Source of the DNA: Rhabdochlamydiaceae bacterium
GTDB taxonomy: Bacteria > Chlamydiota > Chlamydiia > Chlamydiales > Rhabdochlamydiaceae
Direction of reading: 5' to 3'
Assembly (NCBI GenBank): GCA_019745395.1
Contig: JAIETG010000007.1
Span: 1-64,000, forward strand
DNA length: 64,000 bases
This document shows positions 23,802 through 32,678 of the stretch, one piece after another. Positions within the stretch are counted from its first letter, which is position 1. Every line of letters starts with the position of its first letter. Below the pieces are notes generated by a model. It saw nothing but the letters and a program-made list of their open reading frames with translations. It was not told the origin of the DNA and ran no database searches. Position numbers and translations under genes: made by a program.

Positions 23802-25151
23802 TTAAAGCATGGTTAAGGATGCCAAATCATATGTAGAGTCGGTAAGCATCAAAAAAGCCCCGCTTAACGCATCAACGATATCATCATGTCCTCCTTCAGG
23901 AAAGTTCTCAAGTTCCCTCAGAAAATCTTCATTCCATGGGGCTTGCAAGATTTTGATATTCCCAGCCTCTGCTTGCGATGACACTGGAAGAGCCCTCGTG
24001 ACCTTATCCTGCGTAGCTTTGAACGTTTTCACATTATAGCCTTGGAGCATTCGGACGAGATAATCCGCTTCACTCACTCCTGCTTGGCCAGGATCTTGTT
24101 CAATTCCGATCCGAATTCCAACACCATCCTGGCTGGCTGTATTTTTAATCGTCGTTTGGACGCCTAGAGGGCTCTGTTGGATTCTAACCATATCAGTGAC
24201 ATACAAGAGGTTATTCTTGTCCTTTTCGAGTCGAATTCCCACGGTATAATCAGGGTCATTGGTCTCTGTCTTCTTTGTTGCGGCGCGATCCCAATAGCGA
24301 ACCACCTTTGTTCCTCCTTTTGGAATTGCCTTGACGACTTCAAAGAAGCTCCTTTGGAAGAACATTCCCGCAGTGGGTCGGACATTCCAATTCCCCATGA
24401 GCAGTTGCTCTCTCTCAAAGCGGGGTAGAGCCTTTAGATTAGCGAGATAGCCAGGATCTTTTTCTAGCAGGATTTTGTTATCATGCACGGTGGATGCCAC
24501 AAAAGAAACGCTCTTCGGCAGGCAATTTGGGTCTTTTTCTATCAATTCTGCTCGACTTGCTCCCCAAATGGTCTCATCATTTTGGATGAAGAACCAGCGT
24601 GTCTTGCCGCTTCTCGAAGGAATGGGATATCCAGAGTAATCGTCGATCCACCAAGCGATAAACTGACGAACCCATGAATCACTATCGGGGTTCGTGGTCG
24701 CTCGGATATACGGCTTAACTCCACAAGTGGATCGATTTCTCGAGAGCATATAAACGAACTGCGCCCAAGAAAAATGGGTCAGCTCATCGAACCCAATCAG
24801 GGAAATTTGCGCCCCTTGCCAATCGAAGCGTGTCTTATCGTGTTCCAGATGGGCGAATTTAACCTTGCCTTTTCCACGAAAATCCCATTCAAGAGTCGAT
24901 TCTTTTGGTGTGCCGTTAACATATGGAAAAAGCTCGCAGCTTGTATCCCACAGGCCACCTGGATTGCGCACCTGGGTGCTATTGCGGCGAAAAACAACGG
25001 CTGAGAAGCCAGGAACATTGCGATGGCGCAAGCATTCTATTAAGAGGGCGTACGTTTTACCGCCTCCGGCAGCTCCTCCATAGATCACGATATCTGCAGA
25101 TGAGTTCAAAAACTGATGTTGCGGCCCTTCTTGTGGCGTAATTTCAGGCAT
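23802..25151 (-). CDS. terL: Terminase large subunit
   Basis: 449 residues from ATG 25151, which overlaps the TerS stop by eight bases (ATGCCTGA). ATPase motifs: Walker A GGAAGGGKTYAL (~25-36), a FRRNSTQVRNPGG adenine/arginine region, and Walker B-like ISLIGFDELTH. The C-terminal nuclease shows YWDRAATKKTETNDPDYT and the final GGHDDIVDALSGAF metal-binding motif. TerL packages DNA into proheads through the portal. The expected next gene, portal, is missing here and found at 4777, with recombinase, AbiE and metal-resistance cargo in between. Confidence 0.95.
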   Translation of the reverse strand: MPEITPQEGPQHQFLNSSADIVIYGGAAGGGKTYALLIECLRHRNVPGFSAVVFRRNSTQVRNPGGLWDTSCELFPYVNGTPKESTLEWDFRGKGKVKFAHLEHDKTRFDWQGAQISLIGFDELTHFSWAQFVYMLSRNRSTCGVKPYIRATTNPDSDSWVRQFIAWWIDDYSGYPIPSRSGKTRWFFIQNDETIWGASRAELIEKDPNCLPKSVSFVASTVHDNKILLEKDPGYLANLKALPRFEREQLLMGNWNVRPTAGMFFQRSFFEVVKAIPKGGTKVVRYWDRAATKKTETNDPDYTVGIRLEKDKNNLLYVTDMVRIQQSPLGVQTTIKNTASQDGVGIRIGIEQDPGQAGVSEADYLVRMLQGYNVKTFKATQDKVTRALPVSSQAEAGNIKILQAPWNEDFLRELENFPEGGHDDIVDALSGAFLMLTDSTYDLASLTML

Positions 25152-25620
25152 TTGGATCCTCCACTTTCTCTTCGATGCAATCGCCCCTGCCATTATCAGG
25201 GATGTAAATGCGAACGGGATCCTCCTCCTTCACAATCGTTTCGGTGACGATCGTTTCTCGTTGCCCAAGCCAGATCTTTCCAAGCCAAATTGCCATCGTT
25301 GCATTGCGCTCGGCTTGCTGAAATTGGTACCGTCGGAGGGAGAGTTTATGAAGCCCATTGCACCTTTTTCTTAACTCCGCAAAACCCATACCGAAAGCCT
25401 CCCTCAACCTTCGATCCAAAGTGTCAACACTGACTCGAAAAGCGCCCGCAATTTCTTCCGCAGTTGCTTGCAATTCGGTCCAATAAAGGACCTGATCGAG
25501 ATTGATTTCCTTTTCTGGGATCGTCCCTTTCCATTCAGCAGGTGGTGCTTTTGGGTCTATAGGAGGCTTGACCGTCTTTTTAGGGCGCCCATTCGGTCTT
25601 CCCGTGGGTTTCCTAGGCAT
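25144..25620 (-). CDS. Terminase small subunit-like protein
   Basis: 158 residues from ATG 25620 with GGAG six bases before it; the alternative ATG four codons upstream lacks a ribosome site. The basic N-terminus (RKPTGRPNGRPKK) is followed by a helix-turn-helix (TAEEIAGAFRVSVDTLDRRL) as in phage small terminases that recognise pac/cos. The central and C-terminal helices (YQFQQAERNATMAIWLGKIW) match phage TerS-like proteins. Overlaps both neighbours by eight bases, forming a tight methyltransferase-TerS-TerL operon. Confidence 0.8.
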   Translation of the reverse strand: MPRKPTGRPNGRPKKTVKPPIDPKAPPAEWKGTIPEKEINLDQVLYWTELQATAEEIAGAFRVSVDTLDRRLREAFGMGFAELRKRCNGLHKLSLRRYQFQQAERNATMAIWLGKIWLGQRETIVTETIVKEEDPVRIYIPDNGRGDCIEEKVEDPNA

Positions 25621-26905
25621 ACGCTTCTCCATTCAGCTTGATTTCGCAGAGTTCGTTTTTTTGCATCTTATACTTTTTGTAGCGCTCGACGATCACATCG
25701 CAATATCTGGGATCAAGCTCACAGCCAAAACAGCGTCGCCCCAATTGCTCTGCAGCAATCAACGTGCTTCCCGAGCCCAAGAAAAAGTCAAAAACGAGGT
25801 CGCTATGTTTGGAGCTGTTATTGATGAGATAGCCGATCAAGGGAATCGGTTTCATGGTTGGATGCTCGGCATTTCTCTGAGGCCGATCAAACTTCAAAAG
25901 AGTGGTCTGCTTCCGGTTGTTATACCAGCGATGCTTCTCGCCCTCTTTCCATCCATAAAGCACAGGATCGTGGTCGCTGTATTCTTTGCCACCAAATAGA
26001 ACCGGCTCATGCTGCCATTGATAGTCCTGGCGTCCCAGAACAAAGGAGTTCTTAAGCCAGATGAGGCATTGGGTCATTTTTAGATTGGCTTCTCTAAAAA
26101 ATCTCCGGAATTTTTCTCCTTCTGAATCTGCATGAAAGACATAGATCCCAGCGCCTTCCTTCATGAAGACAAAGGCATTGATATAGAAGTCTCTCAGGAG
26201 CGCTTCAAATTCCTCATTCGAAAGATTATCATTTTTGATGGTCAGTTGATCTTTCGTTCCTCCCTTATACGCCACGTTGTAAGGGGGATCGGTAATGACA
26301 AGATCGATCAGTTCAGCCTCTAGCACTTTTTCGATATCACCATGGATCGTAGCTGATCCGCAGATGAGCCGATGCCGACCTAGATCGTAGATATCGCCTG
26401 GCTTTGTCTTCGGCTCATCTGGGAGATCCTCTTCGTAGCCGTCATCGACAGCTTCGATCTTTTCGGGATCCTTCACTTGCAGCTCATCTTCAGTGAATCC
26501 CCAATTAAATAGATCTGTCACCTCCCATTCATTAGCTAGGCGCTCCCAATCCCATTCGCCCGAGTTCTTATTACTGCGAATGAGATATTCTTTCGCTTCC
26601 CTCTCGGTGAGCTGTCGATTCGGTACCCTGACTTCAATCTCTTCCTTACCGCGGCCCAATGCCTTCATCGCCCTGATTCTCATATGGCCTGCAAGGATGG
26701 TGTTATCCAAATTGACAACGATGGTCTCTACGTAGTTAAAGCTCTTAAGCGACTGCTTGAGCTTTTCCATTTGATCTTTCGTGATTTTACGAGGATTTTT
26801 CTCATGTTCTTTCAGATCTTTGATTTTCCTGAGCTCCGTATGCCATATGAGCTCGATCGCTGATTCTGAAAGCTCTTCAGTTGTGATTGTTTTTTTCTTA
26901 ACCAT
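25613..26905 (-). CDS. ParB-like N-domain fused to a beta-class DNA methyltransferase
   Basis: 430 residues. Residues ~22-140 form a ParB/Srx-like domain (LKEHEKNPRKI, ILAGHMRIRAMKALG, EYLIRSNKNSGEWDW). The methyltransferase has the DPPY motif at 206-209 (VITDPPYN) preceding the SAM-binding FFLGSGST (~379), i.e. beta-class order, methylating adenine N6 or cytosine N4. This two-domain architecture is common in phages, where it precedes the terminase and may modify phage DNA against restriction. No cognate endonuclease is adjacent, so it is an orphan phage methylase. Confidence 0.92.
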   Translation of the reverse strand: MVKKKTITTEELSESAIELIWHTELRKIKDLKEHEKNPRKITKDQMEKLKQSLKSFNYVETIVVNLDNTILAGHMRIRAMKALGRGKEEIEVRVPNRQLTEREAKEYLIRSNKNSGEWDWERLANEWEVTDLFNWGFTEDELQVKDPEKIEAVDDGYEEDLPDEPKTKPGDIYDLGRHRLICGSATIHGDIEKVLEAELIDLVITDPPYNVAYKGGTKDQLTIKNDNLSNEEFEALLRDFYINAFVFMKEGAGIYVFHADSEGEKFRRFFREANLKMTQCLIWLKNSFVLGRQDYQWQHEPVLFGGKEYSDHDPVLYGWKEGEKHRWYNNRKQTTLLKFDRPQRNAEHPTMKPIPLIGYLINNSSKHSDLVFDFFLGSGSTLIAAEQLGRRCFGCELDPRYCDVIVERYKKYKMQKNELCEIKLNGEAYA

Positions 26906-27035
26906 TCCATTTCTCTTTTTAAAATTTTGATACCTCCTAAATGACTTTTTTCCGCAATAGCGGTAGCCTCATTAGGATTGAAAAGAGTAGTTGGGGAACT
27001 GGGTAATTGAGTTAGAAGCCTTGCGGCTTGAGTAC

Positions 27036-27377
27036 TTAAATTTTGCTGACGATTTCGATGGTAATAGGGTAGAGTTCTTCGACCATTTTGCGCTTTGTTT
27101 GGCTCAGGGCCGTATCCTTACCTTTTGTGTCTACGAAACTTATTTCTCCATTGGAGTAGAACACTTGAAAGTCACAGACATAACGCACGCTTCCTGGAAG
27201 ATCAAATGGAATCTGTCTCAAGAAGAATAGAACTTGGCCACTGTTTTGCAGCATCCGAAGCTTATCGTAATATCTGGCCTCGAGCTTCGAAGGGAACTTC
27301 TTGCCATCCCTTTCACACCGAATGGCGCCAAATTTATGCTTTGGCCTTCCGGTTGGTTTAAAGAATCGTGTTGTCAT
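27036..27377 (-). CDS. DUF1064 phage endonuclease-like protein
   Basis: 113 residues, ATG with AGAGGA six bases upstream. Matches DUF1064: KFGAIRCERDGKKFPSKLEARYYDKLRML, a glycine and FFLRQIPFDL, then YVCDFQVFY and ISFVDTKGKDT. The E (LEARYY), D (CDF) and D/xK (VDTKG) residues give a PD-(D/E)xK-like core, and the family is regarded as a small phage nuclease. It is the first gene of the DUF1064-methyltransferase-TerS-TerL series and marks one boundary of cargo B. Confidence 0.8.
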   Translation of the reverse strand: MTTRFFKPTGRPKHKFGAIRCERDGKKFPSKLEARYYDKLRMLQNSGQVLFFLRQIPFDLPGSVRYVCDFQVFYSNGEISFVDTKGKDTALSQTKRKMVEELYPITIEIVSKI

Positions 27378-27552
27378 ATCTTTTCCTCTCTAATTCTCCT
27401 GGTTAAATATTTTGTATTCTGTCAGATGATTTCATTTCTTTGCACCTTCATCTTTTATAGACGAGTGGTAAAGTCTATATGTTAACTTTTTTCTCATAGG
27501 AAAGATTCCATGTTCTTGGTATGATTGCTTCTCGTAAAGATAGTGCACGACC

Positions 27553-27649
27553 ATGAATAAAATTGCTTTACTCAACGGGTGCTTCTTCTGGGATTGGGGA
27601 AGCTATAGAAATCCTTATTCAAGGATTGGAAGTACTTAAAATTTTATGA
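27553..27649 (+). pseudogene. N-terminal fragment of a short-chain dehydrogenase (frameshifted)
   Basis: The ATG at 27553 gives MNKIALL. After one extra base the next frame reads TGASSGIGEAIEIL, the hallmark nucleotide-binding start of SDR enzymes, then degrades to a stop at 27647-27649 overlapping the methyltransferase ATG. Only about 30 codons survive. A C-terminal SDR fragment sits at 18316-18579 on the same strand, in the wrong order to be a simple interruption. Confidence 0.65.
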
Positions 27650-28443
27650 AAAAGTTTCTGATAGGTTCCTTAATGCTCTCATGCTTTGCTTTCAGCGCGC
27701 CACCGTTAAATGAAGCGCGCCTATTATTAGGCCATTTGAGAGGAGGCGATTATGCACATGCGGGTGATGAAGAAGCAATTGATTTAGTCATTTCCAAAGT
27801 TTTGGAACTATCCCCCCAAACGCTGCAAGGTCCTTGCTTGGACGTAGGCAGTGGTTTTGGTGGGACCGCCAGCTATCTGCATCGACTACATTTCTCCTCA
27901 ACCTTCGGTATCGATTTGGATGAAGCAGCTGTGAGCTATGCGCAAGAGCATTATCCACAGATTACTTTTACGAATGGAAATGCACATCAAGTAACCGAAT
28001 TTTTTGATCCAGATTATTTCTCCTTTATCTATCTCTTCAACGTTCTTTATGCGGTTGAGGATAAGCCGTCTTTGCTAAAAAAATTATCTAAAGTAGCTCA
28101 ACCTGGAGCTCTTTTAGCGATTTTTGACTACACCACAACACAAACTGATCTTCAACTCAACGATCTTGCTGGCAAACCCATGTATCCAATTGTGGTTAGC
28201 GAGCTCAAAAGCGTTTTAAAAGAAACAGGTTGGGAAGTGATAGAAATCACCGATCTATCACCAAGCTTTTTGACATGGTACCGAATATTGCTCAAGAAAC
28301 TAGAGGCCGAGAGGCCTCTCTTATCCATTCGTTTTTCAGAAAGCAGCCTTACGAAGGTCCGAACGACTTTTCGCACAATAGAAAACTGGCTTTCTTCTTC
28401 TCTCCTAGGGGGCGTTGTAATTTATGCTAAACGGACATCCTAA
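27646..28443 (+). CDS. SAM-dependent methyltransferase with N-terminal signal peptide
   Basis: 265 residues. A Sec-type signal (MKKFLIGSLMLSCFAFSAPP) precedes a class I methyltransferase fold: motif I CLDVGSGFGGTASYL, the acidic motif II FGIDLDEAAVSYA, motif III-like GNAHQVTEFF, and FIYLFNVLYAVEDK. The glycine-methyltransferase/phosphoethanolamine-type order fits small-molecule methylation, but the substrate is unreadable. SAM is not expected in the periplasm, so export to the host or a retained uncleaved anchor must be considered. This is the first of several signal-bearing enzymes in cargo B. No ribosome site is obvious. Confidence 0.8.
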   Translation: MKKFLIGSLMLSCFAFSAPPLNEARLLLGHLRGGDYAHAGDEEAIDLVISKVLELSPQTLQGPCLDVGSGFGGTASYLHRLHFSSTFGIDLDEAAVSYAQEHYPQITFTNGNAHQVTEFFDPDYFSFIYLFNVLYAVEDKPSLLKKLSKVAQPGALLAIFDYTTTQTDLQLNDLAGKPMYPIVVSELKSVLKETGWEVIEITDLSPSFLTWYRILLKKLEAERPLLSIRFSESSLTKVRTTFRTIENWLSSSLLGGVVIYAKRTS

Positions 28444-28468
28444 TGACTGGCCTTTTTCAGAGTCATAT

Positions 28469-28687
28469 TCATGGTAATGTCAGGGAAAAGCGAGGATGAG
28501 TCTTTCCATCGATTAAGACATTCTCTAAAAACATAGAAAGAGGCCGTGCCCATAAAGTGCTCTCTCCATGTAAAGCTTGATAAATCACGAGCTCTTCCTG
28601 ATTCTCCGTGTGTCGCGCAAGAGCAATCACGCGATAACGATACCCTTTGTAATGCTCATAGATACCGTTGATGACAACAGAACTCAT
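28469..28687 (-). CDS. DUF1653 family protein
   Basis: 72 residues covering the entire DUF1653 domain: NGIYEHYKGYRYRVIALARHTENQEELVIYQALHGESTLWARPLSMFLENV. The family is widespread, single-domain and of unknown function; the conserved aromatic and Glu residues suggest a small-ligand or nucleic-acid pocket. It lies 15 bases downstream of the GNAT gene on the same strand and may be co-transcribed. Confidence 0.88.
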   Translation of the reverse strand: MSSVVINGIYEHYKGYRYRVIALARHTENQEELVIYQALHGESTLWARPLSMFLENVLIDGKTHPRFSLTLP

Positions 28688-28702
28688 ACATACACAATTT
28701 AT

Positions 28703-29317
28703 TTAAAATTTTGATTTCTCCCATCGAATAGGGATCAGAAGACTGTTGTCGACAAAGTTATCTTTGCTCAAATAATCGGGGGCATCACAAAAACCAATAT
28801 GTTCATAAAAAAGCCGTCCTTGCAGATTCACTTTTCTTGGTAACACATTAATTGCTTCGATATTAGGGAAAAGCTCTTCAGAACATATAGAAAAAACGAG
28901 GTGCTTTCCAATTCCTCTATCTTGATAAAGTGGATCCACAGCGAGCAGATTCATATAGGCATGATTGCTTTCTTCTAGCATGAACGTAGCCCAACCAATC
29001 AATTGTTCTTCGATGAACGCTTGCACCCAAATCAGCGATCCATTTTGAAAATGAGCAAATTCGCTCTCGAAGTAATCTTGGTAAAATCGTCGGACATCTC
29101 CTGTGCTTTTAAAGTTTGGATTAAGATCAACAAGTGGCACATCTTCATATGCCGCCATAAAGCTTGTGACAAGAATGCGTTTTCCATCATCTACAGCTAT
29201 TTCTGCGGGAGTCCTGGCAACAGCAAGACGCACTGTTTCTCCCCTCTTATCCAACAAAAACTGGTCACTAAAAAGTGGCGTGATAATCCATAAACATAGA
29301 AGAATGAAAGGCTTCAT
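28703..29317 (-). CDS. GNAT acetyltransferase with signal peptide
   Basis: 204 residues from ATG 29317 (GGGAG eight bases upstream). The leader MKPFILLCLWIITPLFS is a typical Sec signal. GNAT motifs follow: QAFIEEQLIGWATFML (strand 4), YMNLLAVDPLYQDRGIGKHLV (acetyl-CoA pyrophosphate loop QDRGIG) and RLFYEHIGFCDAPDY. Acetyl-CoA is cytosolic, so an exported GNAT only makes sense if delivered to another compartment, such as the host cell. Divergent from the next methyltransferase. Confidence 0.82.
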   Translation of the reverse strand: MKPFILLCLWIITPLFSDQFLLDKRGETVRLAVARTPAEIAVDDGKRILVTSFMAAYEDVPLVDLNPNFKSTGDVRRFYQDYFESEFAHFQNGSLIWVQAFIEEQLIGWATFMLEESNHAYMNLLAVDPLYQDRGIGKHLVFSICSEELFPNIEAINVLPRKVNLQGRLFYEHIGFCDAPDYLSKDNFVDNSLLIPIRWEKSKF

Positions 29318-29482
29318 CAGCGATCTCCCAACCAAAGCACCTATCTTACCCGATTTTTTTTTAAAGTGTAGTACACAATGTGAACTGCTCTCTTGGAGTT
29401 TTCCTTTCCATCTAAGAATTTTTCATCTACAATTGTTTGCTCTCCTCTCAGTGAGATAGGAGCTATTCGTTGAGGTAGTCTA

Positions 29483-30487
29483 ATGAAAAAGCATGTTTTA
29501 TTGCTGTTAGGAGTTGTATCGATGATGACAATGGCTAAAGGCACCTGCGCAATCAATCCCATTGAAAAAACCAATCTGTCGCACGCGGAACGCAATACAT
29601 TAAAAGGAGCCATAGAAGACATAACAAACAAAATAAAACGAAGAGGGGATTTACCTTATATTTCCGTAACACATCAGTTAGAACTGCTCCAAGACCTTTC
29701 TCAATTCGAATTCGGACGATTTCTTTTGCAAAGGGGAGGCTTGAATGGATATTGGACCGATTATGTAATTCACTACCCTAAACAGGGCAGATTGACCGGA
29801 CTGAATTCAGATAATCAACCTTTCACTCAGCTGGAATTATTTCTTCTCGATCAAGCTCCCACTTGTCTTGCAACTCAGCAACGATTTGAAATTTTCAAAA
29901 GAGAAGTTCAAAACCGACTTCATAACGGGATTGCTTTGGCATCAATTCCCTGTGGATTAAGTGCTGATCTCCTGGATCTTGACTACTCTCAGGTGTCTGA
30001 TTTTTCAATCTTTGGGATCGACATTGATTCTGATTCACTCGCGCAAAGCCAGCAAGTAGCTAAAAATCTCGGAATGCCAACTAGGTGCCAATTCATTCAA
30101 GGAGACGCTTGGGCTCTGGGACATGAAGACAGTTTCGATATTATTACCAGCAATGGCTTGTCAATGTATGAGCCAGATCATCAAAGAGTTGTCGATCTAT
30201 ATCATCAGTTTTTCTTGGCTTTGAAGCCAAATGGATGTTTGATCACCAGTTTTTTAACACCTCCTCCTATTTCTGGAAGAACATCTGAATGGGATTTAAC
30301 AGCCGTTAACTCGGAACATGCTTTGCTACAGAAGATTGTTTTTTCCGATATTCTTGAATGCAAATGGCAGGCATTCCGATCTGAAGAGCTGGTAAGATCT
30401 CAGCTATTGGAAGCCGGATTTACAGAAATCGAAATTTTTTACGATCTGGCGCGTATCTTCCCAACGGTAGTCGCTAAAAAAGGATAG
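29483..30487 (+). CDS. Methyltransferase with signal peptide
   Basis: 334 residues, with GAGG seven bases before the ATG and a signal MKKHVLLLLGVVSMMTMAKGTCA. Class I SAM-binding features: IALASIPCGLSADLLDLD (motif I), FGIDIDSDSLAQSQQVA (motif II Asp), FIQGDAWALGHEDSFDIITSNGLSMYE (motifs III/IV) and LKPNGCLITSFL. The region before motif I (LQRGGLNGYWTDYVIHYP) is characteristic of a subgroup of small-molecule methyltransferases also found in Legionella and Chlamydiae. It lies four bases before the next methyltransferase, so they form an operon. Confidence 0.8.
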   Translation: MKKHVLLLLGVVSMMTMAKGTCAINPIEKTNLSHAERNTLKGAIEDITNKIKRRGDLPYISVTHQLELLQDLSQFEFGRFLLQRGGLNGYWTDYVIHYPKQGRLTGLNSDNQPFTQLELFLLDQAPTCLATQQRFEIFKREVQNRLHNGIALASIPCGLSADLLDLDYSQVSDFSIFGIDIDSDSLAQSQQVAKNLGMPTRCQFIQGDAWALGHEDSFDIITSNGLSMYEPDHQRVVDLYHQFFLALKPNGCLITSFLTPPPISGRTSEWDLTAVNSEHALLQKIVFSDILECKWQAFRSEELVRSQLLEAGFTEIEIFYDLARIFPTVVAKKG

Positions 30488-30490
30488 AGA

Positions 30491-31351
30491 ATGAAACATG
30501 TAATCGGTTTGTTTCTCTTAATCAGCAATTGTTTACATGGTGATATTTCCTACTGGGACAGCGGCCAGGTACGCTCTTATGTTCATTACTCTGATTTACA
30601 ACGTCGCTGGGCTTGGTCCTTTTTAGCCCCATATTTAAAAGAAGTTCAAGCAGATACCAAAGTTTTAGACATTGGATGTGGAGATGGTAAAATCACAGCA
30701 GATATTGCTCGATTCGTCCCTGACGGGTCTATTTTAGGGCTTGATCCATCGAATTCAATGTTGGAGTGGGCTAAGAAACAATATCATTCTCTGGAATACC
30801 CCAACTTATCCTTCAAAGAAGGAAATTTTCTTGTACTAGGTGTTTTTGATCAATTTGATTTGATTGTTTCTTTTTGTGCATTGCAGCACTGTACAGATCA
30901 AAAGAGCGCATTTTATGAAATGTCAAAAGTTCTCAAGCCAAATGGGAAAATATTGATTTTAGTGCCGGCGATGAATAATCCAGCCTGGAATCAGGCGCGT
31001 GCAAAAGTTCAGGCTGCGTCTAAATGGTTCCCGTATTGGCAGGACTTTATTCCTCGTAAATTTCTAAATACGCAACAGTATAAGGATTTGTTAAACGAAT
31101 CGGGTTTCCGCGTTGTAAAAATAGAAAACATCCAAACGATGGACCCTTTTATTGATCGGGATGAAATGTTGGATTGGTTGGAAGGTACTTTTGCACCAGT
31201 TGTTCCCAAAAATCTAGCACGCGAGTTTTATCGTGAATGGATCGAAGAATATCTTCGATTAGACCCACAATCGGTCGATGAAAATGGCACCATCTATGCA
31301 AAACTTGGGTTCATAGGTATAGAAGCAGTTTTGGATACCCAAGTACAATGA
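30491..31351 (+). CDS. Trans-aconitate methyltransferase-like enzyme with signal peptide
   Basis: 286 residues, AAGGA six bases upstream of ATG. The signal-like start MKHVIGLFLLISNCLHG is followed by SYLKEVQADTKVLDIGCGDGKITADIARF (motif I), LGLDPSNSMLEWAKKQY (motif II), FDLIVSFCALQHC and LKPNGKILILVPA. The layout is that of trans-aconitate 2-methyltransferase and juvenile-hormone-type methyltransferases. It has a paralogue at 44632-45474. The stop codon overlaps the LysE-family gene (ATGA). Confidence 0.83.
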   Translation: MKHVIGLFLLISNCLHGDISYWDSGQVRSYVHYSDLQRRWAWSFLAPYLKEVQADTKVLDIGCGDGKITADIARFVPDGSILGLDPSNSMLEWAKKQYHSLEYPNLSFKEGNFLVLGVFDQFDLIVSFCALQHCTDQKSAFYEMSKVLKPNGKILILVPAMNNPAWNQARAKVQAASKWFPYWQDFIPRKFLNTQQYKDLLNESGFRVVKIENIQTMDPFIDRDEMLDWLEGTFAPVVPKNLAREFYREWIEEYLRLDPQSVDENGTIYAKLGFIGIEAVLDTQVQ

Positions 31352-31971
31352 CTCCCGAATTAAGTTTTCTCCTTAAAGGCATTATCCTGGGGTTTTCAAT
31401 AGCTGCTCCTGTAGGACCGATAGGCATTCTCTGCATCCGCAGAACGCTCCAATTTGGAAGGTTCTCTGGGTTATTTTCTGGCCTTGGGGCTGCTGCGGCC
31501 GATGTCATTTATGCTGTGATTGCTGCTTTCGGACTCACATTCATCTCGAACTTCCTAATGGCTGGACAATTTTGGCTTCGATTGATTGGAGGCGGATTCC
31601 TTCTCTATCTTGGATGGAAAACTTTTTATGCGACGGTCAGTGATAGAGCAAGAGAAGTCGCCCATACAAGCTTGGCTGGAGACTTCGTCTCCACCTTCTT
31701 TTTGACGATCACTAACCCAATGACCATCCTTTCCTTTTTGGCGGTATTTGCTGGTCTTGGGCTCTCAAGCATTCAAGGCAGCTATTTAGAAGCTGTGGCA
31801 TTGGTGGTGGGAGTATTTTTAGGTTCTGTGGCCTGGTGGCTGCTTCTCAGCGAAGGCGTCACCTTGTTCCGGAAAAAGGTTAGTGACAAGATAATGCGAT
31901 GGATCAATCGTGTAGCTGGAATGATTATCGTAGCATTTGGCCTTGCCGCTCTACTTACAGTGATATTCTAA
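31348..31971 (+). CDS. LysE/RhtB family amino-acid exporter
   Basis: 207 residues, six predicted transmembrane helices. Family hallmark near the N-terminus: LLKGIILGFSIAAPVGPIGILCIRRTL, and FLTITNPMTILSFLAVFAGLG in the middle. LysE exporters move amino acids or analogues across the inner membrane. Overlaps the preceding methyltransferase by four bases and lies two bases from the DNA-repair gene. Substrate unknown; export of a modified amino acid made by the neighbouring enzymes is conceivable. Confidence 0.88.
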   Translation: MTPELSFLLKGIILGFSIAAPVGPIGILCIRRTLQFGRFSGLFSGLGAAAADVIYAVIAAFGLTFISNFLMAGQFWLRLIGGGFLLYLGWKTFYATVSDRAREVAHTSLAGDFVSTFFLTITNPMTILSFLAVFAGLGLSSIQGSYLEAVALVVGVFLGSVAWWLLLSEGVTLFRKKVSDKIMRWINRVAGMIIVAFGLAALLTVIF

Positions 31972-31973
31972 AC

Positions 31974-32678
31974 ATGGATAAAAACGCTTTTTTACAAGAA
32001 TTGCAGCAGCTTAGCAACCCAGAGAGAGCTATTGCAGACCAGCGTTACCACAAGTCCAGCCGGGAACATTGGGGCATTCCAGTTCCCATTTGCGAGAAGC
32101 TGACTCGAAATTTATCTAAAGAGCTTGAATATGCAGAGCTGATCCAACTTGCCAAAGACCTTTGGGACACAAACCTTTTCGATCCAATGATGTGTGCGGC
32201 CAAAATGCTCTCCTTGCCCCAATTGCAACCTTCTGAAGTTCTATGGGAAACGATCTTGCACTATCTTAAAAGTGTGGATGGCTGGGCGCTTGAAGATAGT
32301 CTTTGCTATGTCGCATGGAAATGTGTTCTTGCCAACCAGAGCTTGCTAGATGAAATAGAAGAATGGACGCAAGACCCGAACTTCTGGATGCGAAGGGCCG
32401 CTCTCGTCTACACGCTCCCATTTGCAAAACCAGGACGCGATCCCGAGAAAAGTCTGACATGGGCATCTGGTTACGCTTCTGATTCAGAATGGTTTATTCA
32501 AAAAGCAATTGGTTGGTGGCTTCGCGTGCTAGGAAAACACAATCCAGAGCGAGTCAGCCTCTTTTTAGATGTTCACTGGCAGCAGCTCAAAGGTGTGGCC
32601 AGAAAGGAAGCCACACGCAACATGAGCCCTGAATGGCAGCAAAGAATTTTACATCTCTCAAAGTCTGGGGCAAAATGA
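31974..32678 (+). CDS. AlkD-like DNA alkylation repair protein
   Basis: 234 residues from ATG 31974. HEAT-repeat DNA glycosylase fold: RYHKSSREHWGIPVPICEKLTRNL, LWDTNLFDPMMCAAKML, a SVDGWALEDSLC segment with the conserved Trp-x-x-x-Asp, DPNFWMRRAALVYTL and WFIQKAIGWWLRVLGK. AlkD removes bulky or positively charged alkylated bases. The protein is cytosolic, with no leader. It is ATGA-coupled to the downstream GNAT, consistent with one long plus-strand operon from 29483 to 33199. Confidence 0.87.
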   Translation: MDKNAFLQELQQLSNPERAIADQRYHKSSREHWGIPVPICEKLTRNLSKELEYAELIQLAKDLWDTNLFDPMMCAAKMLSLPQLQPSEVLWETILHYLKSVDGWALEDSLCYVAWKCVLANQSLLDEIEEWTQDPNFWMRRAALVYTLPFAKPGRDPEKSLTWASGYASDSEWFIQKAIGWWLRVLGKHNPERVSLFLDVHWQQLKGVARKEATRNMSPEWQQRILHLSKSGAK

